Under the pieces are notes generated by a model. That model made no database searches. It had not been told where the DNA came from and saw only the letters and a program-made list of their open reading frames with translations. DNA of 64,000 bases from the NCBI GenBank assembly GCA_965201045.1, contig OZ241746.1, positions 1 to 64,000 on the forward strand, in the 5' to 3' direction. The translations under genes and the position numbers were made by a program. Below are positions 41,280 to 49,647 of the stretch, one piece after another (the stretch's first letter is position 1; each line of letters starts with the position of its first letter). The DNA is from JAPORK01 sp026710285 (GTDB lineage: Bacteria > Pseudomonadota > Gammaproteobacteria > Pseudomonadales > Endozoicomonadaceae).

Positions 41280-42497
41280 ATGGCAAAACAATTAAAAAAA
41301 TCAGTTTTCATCTGGGAAGGCAAAGATAAAAATAATAGCAAGCAACAGGGAGAAATTAATGCAGACTCGCTGATACTGGCTAAAGCATTGCTGCGCAAAC
41401 GAGGTATCATCCCGACAAAGATCAAAAAAAAGGGTATTTCGATTGATTTTTTAAGCAGCAAAGCCATCAACCCTATGGATATTGCGCTATTTACCCGCCA
41501 GCTTGCCACCATGATAAAATCAGGCGTTCCTATGTTGAAGTGCTTTGATATTGCTATTGAGGGAGTCACCAAGCCTTCACTGAAAAAATTAATTCAAAAT
41601 ATAAAAAAAGATGTGGAAGAAGGCTTAAGTCTTAATGAAGCCTTACAAAAACATCCAAAATATTTTGATGAACTTTACTGTAATCTGGTAGCCACCGGTG
41701 AACAGTCAGGTGCACTCGATACACTGCTTGACAGAATTGCAACTTATAAAGAAAAAACTGAATCTTTAAAAGCCCGGGTAAAAAAAGCATTAAATTACCC
41801 CATTATCATTGTACTGGTTTCGGTTATTGTTACCGGTATTTTGCTTATTAAAGTGGTTCCTCAGTTTGAAGAGATTTTTCAGGGGTTTGGTGCAGAATTA
41901 CCGGTTTTTACCCAAATGGTCATTGCACTTTCTGAGCAGTTACAACGTTCCTGGCATCTGATTTTGCTGGTCATGGTGATTCTTTTTTTTGGAATCAGGA
42001 CTTTGCTGCAAAAATCACCAGCGGCTCAAAATAGTAGAGATAAGTTTTTACTAAAGCTTCCTGTTGTCGGTCCCATCATTGATAAATCCATTATTGCGCG
42101 TTTTAGCAGAACACTGGAAACTACCTTTGCCGCAGGCATTCCCTTGACCGATGCATTGACTTCTGTTTCCGGCGCAACGGGCAATATTGTCTATAAAGAG
42201 GCGACAGAGAATATTCGTAAAGATGTATCTGATGGTCAGGGGTTGCAGGTAGCCATGAAAAAAAGTGGTAAATTCCCTTCACTGGCCATACAGATGATCG
42301 TTGTGGGAGAAGAGTCCGGATCGCTTGACGATATGTTGGGAAAAGTAGCCAGCTTTTATGAGGAAGAAGTAGATAATATGGTTGATGGATTAACCAGCAT
42401 GCTGGAGCCAATGATCATGGTTGTTTTAGGTGTACTTGTCGGCGGGTTGATTATCGCAATGTACTTACCTATTTTTGAACTGGGTTCTGTGGTTTGA
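41280..42497 (+). CDS. pilC: type IV pilus inner membrane protein PilC
   Basis: PilC is the inner membrane platform of the type IV pilus, working with the PilB and PilT ATPases. The 405-residue protein has two T2SSF domains: ALFTRQLATMIKSGVPMLKC...GEQSGALDTLLDRIA and RFSRTLETTFAAGIPLTDAL...GEESGSLDDMLGKVA. Three membrane segments are seen (about 174-196, 220-240 and 375-400). The start IWEGKDKNN is typical of PilC and separates it from GspF. pilB and pilD, usually on either side, are absent: the gene is preceded by an unrelated gene and followed by repeat debris, so the operon is broken here. Confidence 0.93.
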   Translation: MAKQLKKSVFIWEGKDKNNSKQQGEINADSLILAKALLRKRGIIPTKIKKKGISIDFLSSKAINPMDIALFTRQLATMIKSGVPMLKCFDIAIEGVTKPSLKKLIQNIKKDVEEGLSLNEALQKHPKYFDELYCNLVATGEQSGALDTLLDRIATYKEKTESLKARVKKALNYPIIIVLVSVIVTGILLIKVVPQFEEIFQGFGAELPVFTQMVIALSEQLQRSWHLILLVMVILFFGIRTLLQKSPAAQNSRDKFLLKLPVVGPIIDKSIIARFSRTLETTFAAGIPLTDALTSVSGATGNIVYKEATENIRKDVSDGQGLQVAMKKSGKFPSLAIQMIVVGEESGSLDDMLGKVASFYEEEVDNMVDGLTSMLEPMIMVVLGVLVGGLIIAMYLPIFELGSVV

Positions 42498-42810
42498 CAT
42501 CCTCCCCTCCCTAAAGGCTGTCTTTTATACACAAATATTTCAATAAAAATTAATATTATCTGGGGGAATGAACAAATCAGCGCAGGTGAACTCAGATAAT
42601 ATCAGCTTTCGTATAATTTCAATACAACTATGTCCGCTGGCTGAGCCTGTCGAAGCCTGGAGAAAAAAGTAATCCGGCTTCGACAGGCTCAGCCCACGGT
42701 TGTACGCTCGAAAGGCTGGTATATTCGGCAAGAAACAAACATGCCAGACTAAAAGACTGAACCTGAAAAATGTGACTAAGAGACAGCCTAAAGGAAGGGG
42801 ATTCCTCCTG
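42498..42810. repeat. Dispersed intergenic repeat, copy B
   Basis: It starts CCCTCCCTAAAGGCTGTCTTTT and ends AAGAGACAGCCTAAAGGAAGG, an imperfect inverted pair. Inside are two opposed copies of a 'CTTCGACAGGCTCAGCCCAC'-type segment that form a hairpin. The repeat shares GGCTGGTATATTCGGCA with copy A. Confidence 0.75.
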
Positions 42811-42875
42811 CGAGATGCTCATGCCCGAGCGCAAGAATGTTTCTGGCAGCATTAACATCTCTGTTCAATATAGTA
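42790..42875 (-). pseudogene. IS200/IS605-type TnpB, C-terminal relic
   Basis: On the minus strand this reads NRDVNAARNILALGHEHLAG, then GIPFL and a stop. The DVNAARNIL block is the C-terminal RuvC-end signature of TnpB/OrfB proteins. Only the tail remains, directly next to the dispersed repeat, which may be the end of the same element. Confidence 0.8.
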
Positions 42876-44174
42876 TTACTTATTGTGAGCAGCAAAGGTT
42901 TGATTTGACATGACAGCGGCTCCAGTAAGACCCGGTTCTTTAGCTGTGATTATCCAAACTGGAATTGATTTCAGATAGTTCTGCATTCTCTTGTTGTTTT
43001 CAAAATTGAATCTGAATGCTTTATGGTCCAGTATTTCCAGAAAGCGGGGGACAATTCCACCACCAATGTAAATACCTCCTTTTGCTCCACAAGCCAGCGC
43101 CATATTTCCGGTAAACCGTGCCACCAAATCTAAAAAGTGTTGTACCACTATAAACGCTAGAGAATGTTCATCTGCTAATGCTGTTTCGATAATATCATTA
43201 GCTGACAAAGGCTCTTTACCATATGTGTTTTCAGTGATGTCCATATATATTTTGTACATCAGTTCCAGACCACGACCTGACAGAAAATCTTCCCAGCTTT
43301 GTGGTTGCAATAGACAACACTTATTGTTCCAGAGCGCTATATCTGCTGTACTGATAGGTGAAAAATCTGTATGACCTGCTTCAGTGGCATAGGCTTGCCA
43401 TCCATCTCTGTTTTTTATCAGGATTGCTTGTCCCAGACCTGTACCCGCTCCTACAACCAAAGCAGGTGCATCCAGATCCGTTTCTCGTATATCACCAACA
43501 GACACCATTTGATCATCTGTCAGGCAGGTAGCAGACATAGCCTGAGCAATAAAGTCATTAATCAATAACACATTATCGCAGGAGAGTTGTTGACAAAGCT
43601 CTGCTTTATTAAAAAACCAAAGACCATTGGTTAGTTTTGCATGATCTCCGGAAACAGGTCCGGCAACAGCAATACATGCACCAGCGATTTTGTTTATTTT
43701 GTAATCTTGCAGATACGCCTTTAAAGCATCTTCAAAAGAGCTGTAATTCTTAACTTTGTAAGATTTAACAGACTGTAGTTCAATACTACCGGAAGAAACC
43801 AGTGCAAACCGGGCATTGGTGCCTCCAATATCAGCAACCAGGTAAAAATCACTGGCTGTAAGAAGCGGTGTATCTTGTAGTTTAAACTGCGTACTCTTTT
43901 CTTCCATATTCCCTTGTTGTGGTAAAGCTTCTTTTTCTGAATGTTCCAGCAGAGAAGTGTTGCATTCACAGCTGTTATTTATTGTATTTATATCAGCAAT
44001 TGCACTGTTTTTCCATGAAATCAATAATAAAAAAAATGCAAAAAAAACTGGAGTTAAATATTTTTTTAACCCGCCAATATTTGTTCTGCATTTGTGTAGC
44101 ATTTTATAAAACTGCCATTTATTACTTACAAAAAGAAAGGGGGTTTTTATCGCAGCAAACATACCTTGTTCCAT
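42876..44174 (-). CDS. glucokinase with N-terminal export signal
   Basis: Residues about 105-430 form a complete Glk-type glucokinase: LVADIGGTNARFAL, CIAVAGPVSGDHAKLTNGLW, VLLINDFIAQAMSA, VGAGTGLGQAIL, TEAGHTDFSPIS and LSGRGLELMYKIY. GAKGGIYIGGGIVPRFLEIL closes the ATP site. Ahead of it lie about 100 extra residues with a hydrophobic core (YLTPVFFAFFLLLISW) and a possible signal peptidase site after SAIA, then a polar linker. Bacterial glucokinases are normally cytoplasmic and about 320 residues. If the start is Met24 (44105) the signal peptide is of ordinary length. No clear ribosome binding site decides this. The product should act outside the cytoplasm, perhaps on host glucose, but it could also be membrane-anchored. 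Confidence 0.9.
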   Translation of the reverse strand: MEQGMFAAIKTPFLFVSNKWQFYKMLHKCRTNIGGLKKYLTPVFFAFFLLLISWKNSAIADINTINNSCECNTSLLEHSEKEALPQQGNMEEKSTQFKLQDTPLLTASDFYLVADIGGTNARFALVSSGSIELQSVKSYKVKNYSSFEDALKAYLQDYKINKIAGACIAVAGPVSGDHAKLTNGLWFFNKAELCQQLSCDNVLLINDFIAQAMSATCLTDDQMVSVGDIRETDLDAPALVVGAGTGLGQAILIKNRDGWQAYATEAGHTDFSPISTADIALWNNKCCLLQPQSWEDFLSGRGLELMYKIYMDITENTYGKEPLSANDIIETALADEHSLAFIVVQHFLDLVARFTGNMALACGAKGGIYIGGGIVPRFLEILDHKAFRFNFENNKRMQNYLKSIPVWIITAKEPGLTGAAVMSNQTFAAHNK

Positions 44175-45130
44175 TATGACAATATTTACTATAAAAATAG
44201 TGATTCGTTTAATCGGGGCAGCTTGTCAACAGTATACTTTTAAAAAATTAACTACAGAACTGTTTGATCAGCCTGGTCCGCAGATTACAATATCTTTATA
44301 ACAAATGTCTACAAGAAATTATAAATTTTTGATTTTTTGTAGTTCTGCGAGATATAAAAAGTGTCAGACAAAATAACTGCGGTTACTCGTTACGCTGCAA
44401 AGCCTTAACAGGCGGGTTAAATACAGTGTTGATTAGTCACATTGTAATGTGGTTAGACAATTGTCTTCATGGGGCGTGTTTATACCCCCCTGGTTAAGAA
44501 GTTATTTTCAACATACGGACAGAATACAAATAACCCCATAAATCTCACATAAAAATATTATAAATTAATACTTTACGATATTCATTTTTTAACCTATTCA
44601 TACGTTGATAGTCTATTGATTATTTTTATGAGGTATATTTAATCAACACTTCGGACAATTTTTGTAAGTTGTTGATTTCAAAAGGATTTATTTTTTATCT
44701 TGTTTGAAAGAATATCTTTAAAAATCAATAGTTTACAGTTTAACTCATAGTAGGCTTTTAAAAACTGTCCGAAGTATTGTTTAATGGCAAATGGTGTCGT
44801 AATTTCAAGCAGAACTAGTAGTGCAACAACTTTGAATCAATTTTTATCAATCCCGGAACAGCCTGTAACATCACAAAGCAAAGATTCACTGAAGTTGTGA
44901 TGTGCAACATAGTGAGATGGTTGCATGCTAACCATTCAGTGGTAACCCTGCGATAATTTTGGGTATTTTTTCTGAAGTTTAAGCACTATCTGACTTTTAA
45001 AAGCAAGCGCTCTTATTATCCAACCAAAAATCTTAACCCGGGTTTATAATAACCTGTTATATAAAAATAATAGTTGCAGTTTGTTGGTTTAATGGGTTAA
45101 ACTAAGAACCGACTTAAGGTTTCAAACTAA
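44175..45130. other. Long intergenic region upstream of ssrA
   Basis: No gene is supported in these 950 bases. It contains one MITE-like repeat (44644-44783), and the tmRNA promoter should lie in the last 100 bases. Confidence 0.5.
44644..44783. repeat. MITE-like element, copy 2 (uninterrupted)
   Basis: This element of about 140 bases has inverted ends CAACACTTCGGACAATTTTT and AAAAACTGTCCGAAGTATTG. The body matches copy 1 at 25714-26065 without the nested insertion, which shows the pre-insertion state of that copy. Confidence 0.85.
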
Positions 45131-45527
45131 GGGGGCGATTAGGATTCGACGGTGGTTACAAAACCTGCGGTGCATGTCGGGAGGGTAACAACTTCCGTGA
45201 CCAAATGTTACAATTTTATAGTTGCCAAAAACGACGCAACTTTCGGCGCAGCAGCTCCAGTAAGACTGGCTGCTTAATCACTGCTTAAGAAACAGTGACG
45301 TCGCAATCCATCCGGTTTGTCTGTTGGCTGGTTTTCGGGTTGTCATCTTAAACAGGATCGCCTCAGGTAATGCTGTCTGACGTTACCAGGTTAAACTTTT
45401 ATCAGTCTCGCTTTATGGCACCCTGACTGCTGGGTCATCATAAAGTTAAACTAAAGGCAGCTCTAAGCATGTAGAGCCAATGGCTGCGGATTGCCGGACG
45501 CGGGTTCAAATCCCGCCGCCTCCACCA
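45131..45527 (+). ncRNA. ssrA: transfer-messenger RNA
   Basis: tmRNA rescues stalled ribosomes. The 5' end GGGGGCGATTAGGATTCGACG pairs with the 3' end CGCCTCC before ACCA. The T-arm CGGGTTCAAATCCCG is present. The resume codon GCC is at 45224. The open frame 45224-45277 encodes the tag AKNDATFGAAAPVRLAA followed by TAA; at 17 residues it is longer than the 10-residue E. coli tag but keeps a final LAA. At 397 bases the RNA is somewhat long. Confidence 0.97.
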
Positions 45528-45532
45528 ATATT

Positions 45533-45565
45533 AAAGGTCTGTCCACATCGACAGACCTTTTTTTT
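45533..45565 (+). terminator. Rho-independent terminator of ssrA
   Basis: An 11-base stem AAAGGTCTGTC / GACAGACCTTT with a six-base loop is followed by a run of T (45558-45565). Confidence 0.95.
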
Positions 45566-45733
45566 ATCAGGCATCCTGTCCTTCACTGCCTTTCCTACAC
45601 AATCCTAATTGGAGTTTTTGACAGAATAATAAAATTTCTACTTTTAACCCACTGGTGTTGAAACACCTACGTCATTCCGGCAGGAATTGCATAAGCTTAT
45701 ATATGTATATTGTTGACATCCTCCCTTTCTTAA

Positions 45734-45924
45734 AGCTGTCTCTTAGTCACATTTTTTAAGTGCCGATTTTTGTTCACAGTTTTATTTTCTGCTGAATATA
45801 TAAACCTTTACTGAATACACCGTGGGCTGAGCCCACTGGTTTATGCCAAAAAGACTGGTATTCAGTAGCAAGCAACCTGCCAGGATAAAAATTAGAGCTT
45901 GAAAAATGTGACTAAGAGACAGCT
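45734..45924. repeat. Dispersed repeat, copy C, with perfect 23-base inverted ends
   Basis: Bases 45734-45756 (AGCTGTCTCTTAGTCACATT...) are the exact reverse complement of 45902-45924. The inside includes GTGGGCTGAGCCCAC. The same ATGTGACTAAGAGACAG string ends copies A and B. Confidence 0.85.
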
Positions 45925-46093
45925 GAAGGATGGAGTTTTACGGCGTGTCAGATAAGAACATACAAAGACTGCTCATATCACTTTGAAGGACTGTTTATCA
46001 GGATAAATTAAATATTTTCTGGACAAAAGATTATAAGTGTTCGCATAATACTCATGAGTATAATTTTTTTTGTAACGCCCTGGTGTCGAAAAA

Positions 46094-46816
46094 ATGAAAC
46101 AAGATGATTTTTCAGCACAAGAAAATGTCGATCCTGAAGAAATTAAAAAATTTGAAGCACTTGCCAGCCGGTGGTGGGATAAAAATAGTGAATTTAAACC
46201 ATTACACGATATTAATCCGTTACGCCTCAATTACATTGATGAAAAATCCCGGTTAAATGGCAAAACTGTATTGGATGTTGGTTGTGGTGGCGGCATTCTT
46301 AGCGAGGCTATGGCGATTCGTGGTGCCTGCGTAACCGGCATTGATATGGGTGAAGCACCATTGAAGGTGGCTAAACTGCATAGTCTTGATTCTGGTGTTT
46401 CTGTCAATTATCGTCAGATAACAGCAGAAGCCCTTGCCAGCGAACAACCTGAAAGCTTTGATATTGTTACTTGTCTTGAAATGCTAGAACATGTTCCGCA
46501 ACCTGCTTTTATTGTTGAAGCTTGTGCACAATTGGTTAAACCAGGAGGACATGTTTTTTTTTCCACAATTAATAAAACCGCAAAATCATGGCTGTTTGCG
46601 ATTGTAGGTGCTGAGTATATTTTAAAACTGCTTCCCAAAGGTACGCACCAATGGAGTAAGTTTATTTCCCCGCATACACTTGCCAATGACTGCCATTCCA
46701 ATGGTCTTACTGTTAAACATATGACAGGCATGACATACAACCCAATAACAAAACAATACCGTTTAAAAGAAGGAGAGCTTGGTGTTAATTATATCATGCA
46801 TACGACAAGAGGCTAA
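46094..46816 (+). CDS. ubiG: ubiquinone biosynthesis O-methyltransferase
   Basis: UbiG does both O-methylation steps of ubiquinone synthesis. Landmarks are KFEALASRWWDKNSEFKPLH, the SAM loop VLDVGCGGGILSEAMA, VTCLEMLEHVPQP and LVKPGGHVFFSTINKTAKSW. Length 240 is normal. It is followed at once by the phosphatase and the SDR gene, in the order ubiG-mupP-yciK known from Pseudomonas. Confidence 0.96.
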   Translation: MKQDDFSAQENVDPEEIKKFEALASRWWDKNSEFKPLHDINPLRLNYIDEKSRLNGKTVLDVGCGGGILSEAMAIRGACVTGIDMGEAPLKVAKLHSLDSGVSVNYRQITAEALASEQPESFDIVTCLEMLEHVPQPAFIVEACAQLVKPGGHVFFSTINKTAKSWLFAIVGAEYILKLLPKGTHQWSKFISPHTLANDCHSNGLTVKHMTGMTYNPITKQYRLKEGELGVNYIMHTTRG

Positions 46817-46843
46817 TAAAAATTATTTTAGCCAGTGTTGTCA

Positions 46844-47551
46844 ATGAATAAAAAATTTACCAAAGCAGATACAGAAATACAAGCTGTATTTTTTGATTTA
46901 GATGGTACACTTATCGACTCGTTTAACGACTTAGCCTTTGCTTTGAATTTACTTTTAAGCAAGCACAATAAACCATCAATCCCCATACAGGAAGTAAAAA
47001 AATATGTTTCTTCAGGAGTGGCTGGTCTGTTAAATTGTGCCTTTTCAATAACGACACATCACCCGCAATTTTCTGAATTAAAAGAGCAATATCTGACTAT
47101 TTATAAGCAAAAAATTAGTCAGCAATGTACATCCTGCCTGTATCCAGGTATAACGACACTGCTTAATGAGCTGTATGAAAAAGCAATTCCCTGGGGTGTG
47201 GTTACGAATAAACTGAGACATTTAGCCGAGATATTGCTGGAACAGACAAAAATTATCGAACAGTGCAGAGTGCTTGTTGCATCAGACGACGTTGATAAAC
47301 CCAAACCTTCTCCTCAATCTTTATTAAAAGCTTGTGGCACTCTCAGATGTCAGCCTGAGTGTTGTGTCTATATAGGAGACCACCAGCGTGATATTATTGC
47401 AGGCAAAAGTGCACATATGCTGACCATCTCAGCAATATATGGTTATGTGCAGGAAAATGAAGATCCTTACCGTTGGGGTGCAACTTATAATGCAAAAAAT
47501 CCGGCAGATATTTTATACTGGCTGGAACAGAATCAATGGAAACAGCCTTAA
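46844..47551 (+). CDS. mupP: HAD phosphatase, probable N-acetylmuramic acid 6-phosphate phosphatase
   Basis: The HAD motif I is VFFDLDGTLIDSFNDLAFAL. Motif II lies at GVVTNKLRHLAE, motif III is the Lys in ASDDVDKPKPSPQ, and motif IV is VYIGDHQRDIIAG. The overall type is Gph-like. The position between ubiG and yciK is that of MupP in Pseudomonas, which works in peptidoglycan recycling, so I prefer mupP over phosphoglycolate phosphatase; the partner genes amgK and murU are not in the window. An in-frame GTG at 46835 is an alternative start, and neither has a strong ribosome binding site. Confidence 0.8.
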   Translation: MNKKFTKADTEIQAVFFDLDGTLIDSFNDLAFALNLLLSKHNKPSIPIQEVKKYVSSGVAGLLNCAFSITTHHPQFSELKEQYLTIYKQKISQQCTSCLYPGITTLLNELYEKAIPWGVVTNKLRHLAEILLEQTKIIEQCRVLVASDDVDKPKPSPQSLLKACGTLRCQPECCVYIGDHQRDIIAGKSAHMLTISAIYGYVQENEDPYRWGATYNAKNPADILYWLEQNQWKQP

Positions 47552-47638
47552 TGCTTGCTTTTTGATAGCCGTTTATACGCTTATTTTTCAAATTTGACTC
47601 TGTCTTACTTGCAAATTTATTAATTATGTACAATTTGA

Positions 47639-48385
47639 ATGATGAAAAATTATACACCGAAGAACGATTTATTAAAAAACCGTACTATTCTTGTTACCGG
47701 TGCCGGCGCTGGTATTGGTAAAGCTGTTGCAGTCGCTTATGCGAAATATGGAGCGCAGGTTATTCTGCTTGGACGCACCGCTGATAAACTTCAGGCGGTT
47801 TATCATCAGATACAGGCAGCAGGTTATCCGGCAGCAACACCTGTTGTATTTGATCTTAACAGTAACTGTTATGCTGATTATGTTGCAGTTGCTACACAGA
47901 TAGAAAATAATTTTTATCCGTTATATGGTTTAGTCCATAATGCAGGATTACTCGGAGAGCGAAAATCTGTGGGAGAATATAGCCCTGAAGTGTGGGCAGA
48001 AGTGATGCAGGTCAATGTTAATGCACAATTTTTGCTTACCCGGGCATTGCTTCCTCTGCTGCGTAAAAACGAAAATGGTTCTGTCATTTTTACCTCCTCC
48101 AATGCTGGCATTCAGGGTCGGGCTAACTGGGGTGCTTATTGCGTCTCTAAGTTTGCAACAGAAGGATTAGCACAATTGCTGGCTGATGAAGAGAAACAAT
48201 TGAGCTCTTTACGTATTAATACAATTAATCCTGGCAGAGTCAGAACAGCTATGCGTGCACAAGCTTATCCGGATGAAGACCCGATGTCATTAGTTTCTCC
48301 ACAAAAGGTTGTATTAACCTACCTGTACCTTATGGATGGTGACAATTCAGGCATTACCGGTCAAAGGATTAATGCGCAAAATTAG
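47639..48385 (+). CDS. yciK: short-chain dehydrogenase/reductase, YciK family
   Basis: The 248-residue protein has the NAD(P) loop ILVTGAGAGIGKAVAVAYAK, the NAG motif in GLVHNAGLLGE, the catalytic Ser (VIFTSSNAGIQGR) and Tyr-Lys (AYCVSKFA). Length and the ubiG-mupP-yciK context fit YciK. The substrate is unknown in general for this family. Two adjacent ATGs (47639 and 47642) both fit. Confidence 0.88.
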   Translation: MMKNYTPKNDLLKNRTILVTGAGAGIGKAVAVAYAKYGAQVILLGRTADKLQAVYHQIQAAGYPAATPVVFDLNSNCYADYVAVATQIENNFYPLYGLVHNAGLLGERKSVGEYSPEVWAEVMQVNVNAQFLLTRALLPLLRKNENGSVIFTSSNAGIQGRANWGAYCVSKFATEGLAQLLADEEKQLSSLRINTINPGRVRTAMRAQAYPDEDPMSLVSPQKVVLTYLYLMDGDNSGITGQRINAQN

Positions 48386-48529
48386 TGGTTAAAGGTTACG
48401 GAAGGTTTTTAAAACGTATCGATTCTTTGAATAAATCGGTGCAATACAGTCACAATAAGCTTGCCTCTCTGGTCGCTTTTGCTAAACCATTGAGGTATTC
48501 TACCTTTAGCGCATTAACTTAGGGTCTGT

Positions 48530-48830
48530 TAATGTTTTGTCAGCTAAAGGTGATTAGAGTTACTCCGTTTTTCTTTTTTTTGCATCTGACCTATTTTTAT
48601 CATCCATATTTATCACTTTTAATACTAGGCTTTTTGTCATAAAACCGTGGGCTAAGCTTGTCCAAGCCTCTGTGCTCCGGGCTTCGACAAGCTCAACCAG
48701 CGGATGGCGTTGTATTAAAGTTATTCGAAAGTTGATCTTATCTGAATCTATCTGCTCCTGTTTACGCCTGTTTGTCCGCTCACCTGAATAATATGAATTG
48801 TTATCCAAGAATTTGTTTATAAAAGACAGC
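48530..48830. repeat. Dispersed repeat, diverged copy D
   Basis: It contains AAACCGTGGGCTAAGCTTGT and GGGCTTCGACAAGCTCAACC, related to the GACAGGCTCAGCCCAC hairpin of copies A-C. The rest is diverged. It fills the gap between yciK and pyrF and has no gene. Confidence 0.55.
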
Positions 48831-48831
48831 T

Positions 48832-49638
48832 TCAGGACCGGGATATAAGGCTATTAATTTGCTGATGTAGCTTTGTTGCTGCGTTTCTGACTTGTTCAAA
48901 ATAGTCACCTTTCCCGTCCCACTGTGGATAAATAACCGAACGTGTGGCGTTAATAATCAGATTAGTTCCTCCTGCTTTTATGGTATCAGTCAGGCTGCCA
49001 CCCTGAGCACCTATTCCGGGTACTAAAAACCAGTGATTCAAAAAATCAGATCGTATCCGCTGTATAGCTTCAATATCCGTTGCACCCATCACGAATAACA
49101 GATTAGGATTATCAGCTGTTTCTTTGATCAGTAATTTCGCAATGTACTGATAAAGCGGTTCATGCCCGATAAGCTGACACTGAATATCAGCAGATGATGG
49201 ATTGGACGTTCTGATCAGTGCAATAACGCCTTTGGTCGGATCACTTAAAAAAGGTTTAATGCTTTCTGCACCTAAATAAGGATTAACGGTTGTGGCATCA
49301 GCATTAAATCTGCTGAACGCTTCCCGTGCGTAATATTCAGCAGTGCTGCCAATATCGCCCCGTTTTGCGTCAAGAATAACGGTAAGATTATCATCTTTGT
49401 TATGAATGTATTCAATGGTTTGTTCAAGGTCTTTTTCCAGAGAGCAGGCGCTATAATGTGCAATTTGCGGTTTATAACACAAAGCAAGATCATAAGTGGC
49501 ATCAACAATCGCCTGGTTAAATTTAAACACACTGCTAAAACCCAGTTGTTTGGTTATGATTTTATAGTGCGGATCTAATCCGATGCAGAGCCTGGAATTA
49601 ATCTGGTTTGCTCTGCTGATAACTTTATCAATAAACAT
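48832..49638 (-). CDS. pyrF: orotidine 5'-phosphate decarboxylase, type 2
   Basis: PyrF makes UMP from OMP. The 268-residue protein has RLCIGLDPH, the FKFNQAI segment, and the catalytic VILDAKRGDIGSTAEYYAR (Lys-Asp pair), then VNPYLGAESIKPFL and FLVPGIGAQGGSL. The DAKRGDIGSTA form and the length mark the second PyrF subfamily, found in myxobacteria, actinobacteria and others, whereas most gammaproteobacteria carry the shorter type 1. An AAGGGA site precedes the ATG. It starts 9 bases after the end of serS, so the two are probably cotranscribed. Confidence 0.94.
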   Translation of the reverse strand: MFIDKVISRANQINSRLCIGLDPHYKIITKQLGFSSVFKFNQAIVDATYDLALCYKPQIAHYSACSLEKDLEQTIEYIHNKDDNLTVILDAKRGDIGSTAEYYAREAFSRFNADATTVNPYLGAESIKPFLSDPTKGVIALIRTSNPSSADIQCQLIGHEPLYQYIAKLLIKETADNPNLLFVMGATDIEAIQRIRSDFLNHWFLVPGIGAQGGSLTDTIKAGGTNLIINATRSVIYPQWDGKGDYFEQVRNAATKLHQQINSLISRS

Positions 49639-49647
49639 GTTTGTCCC

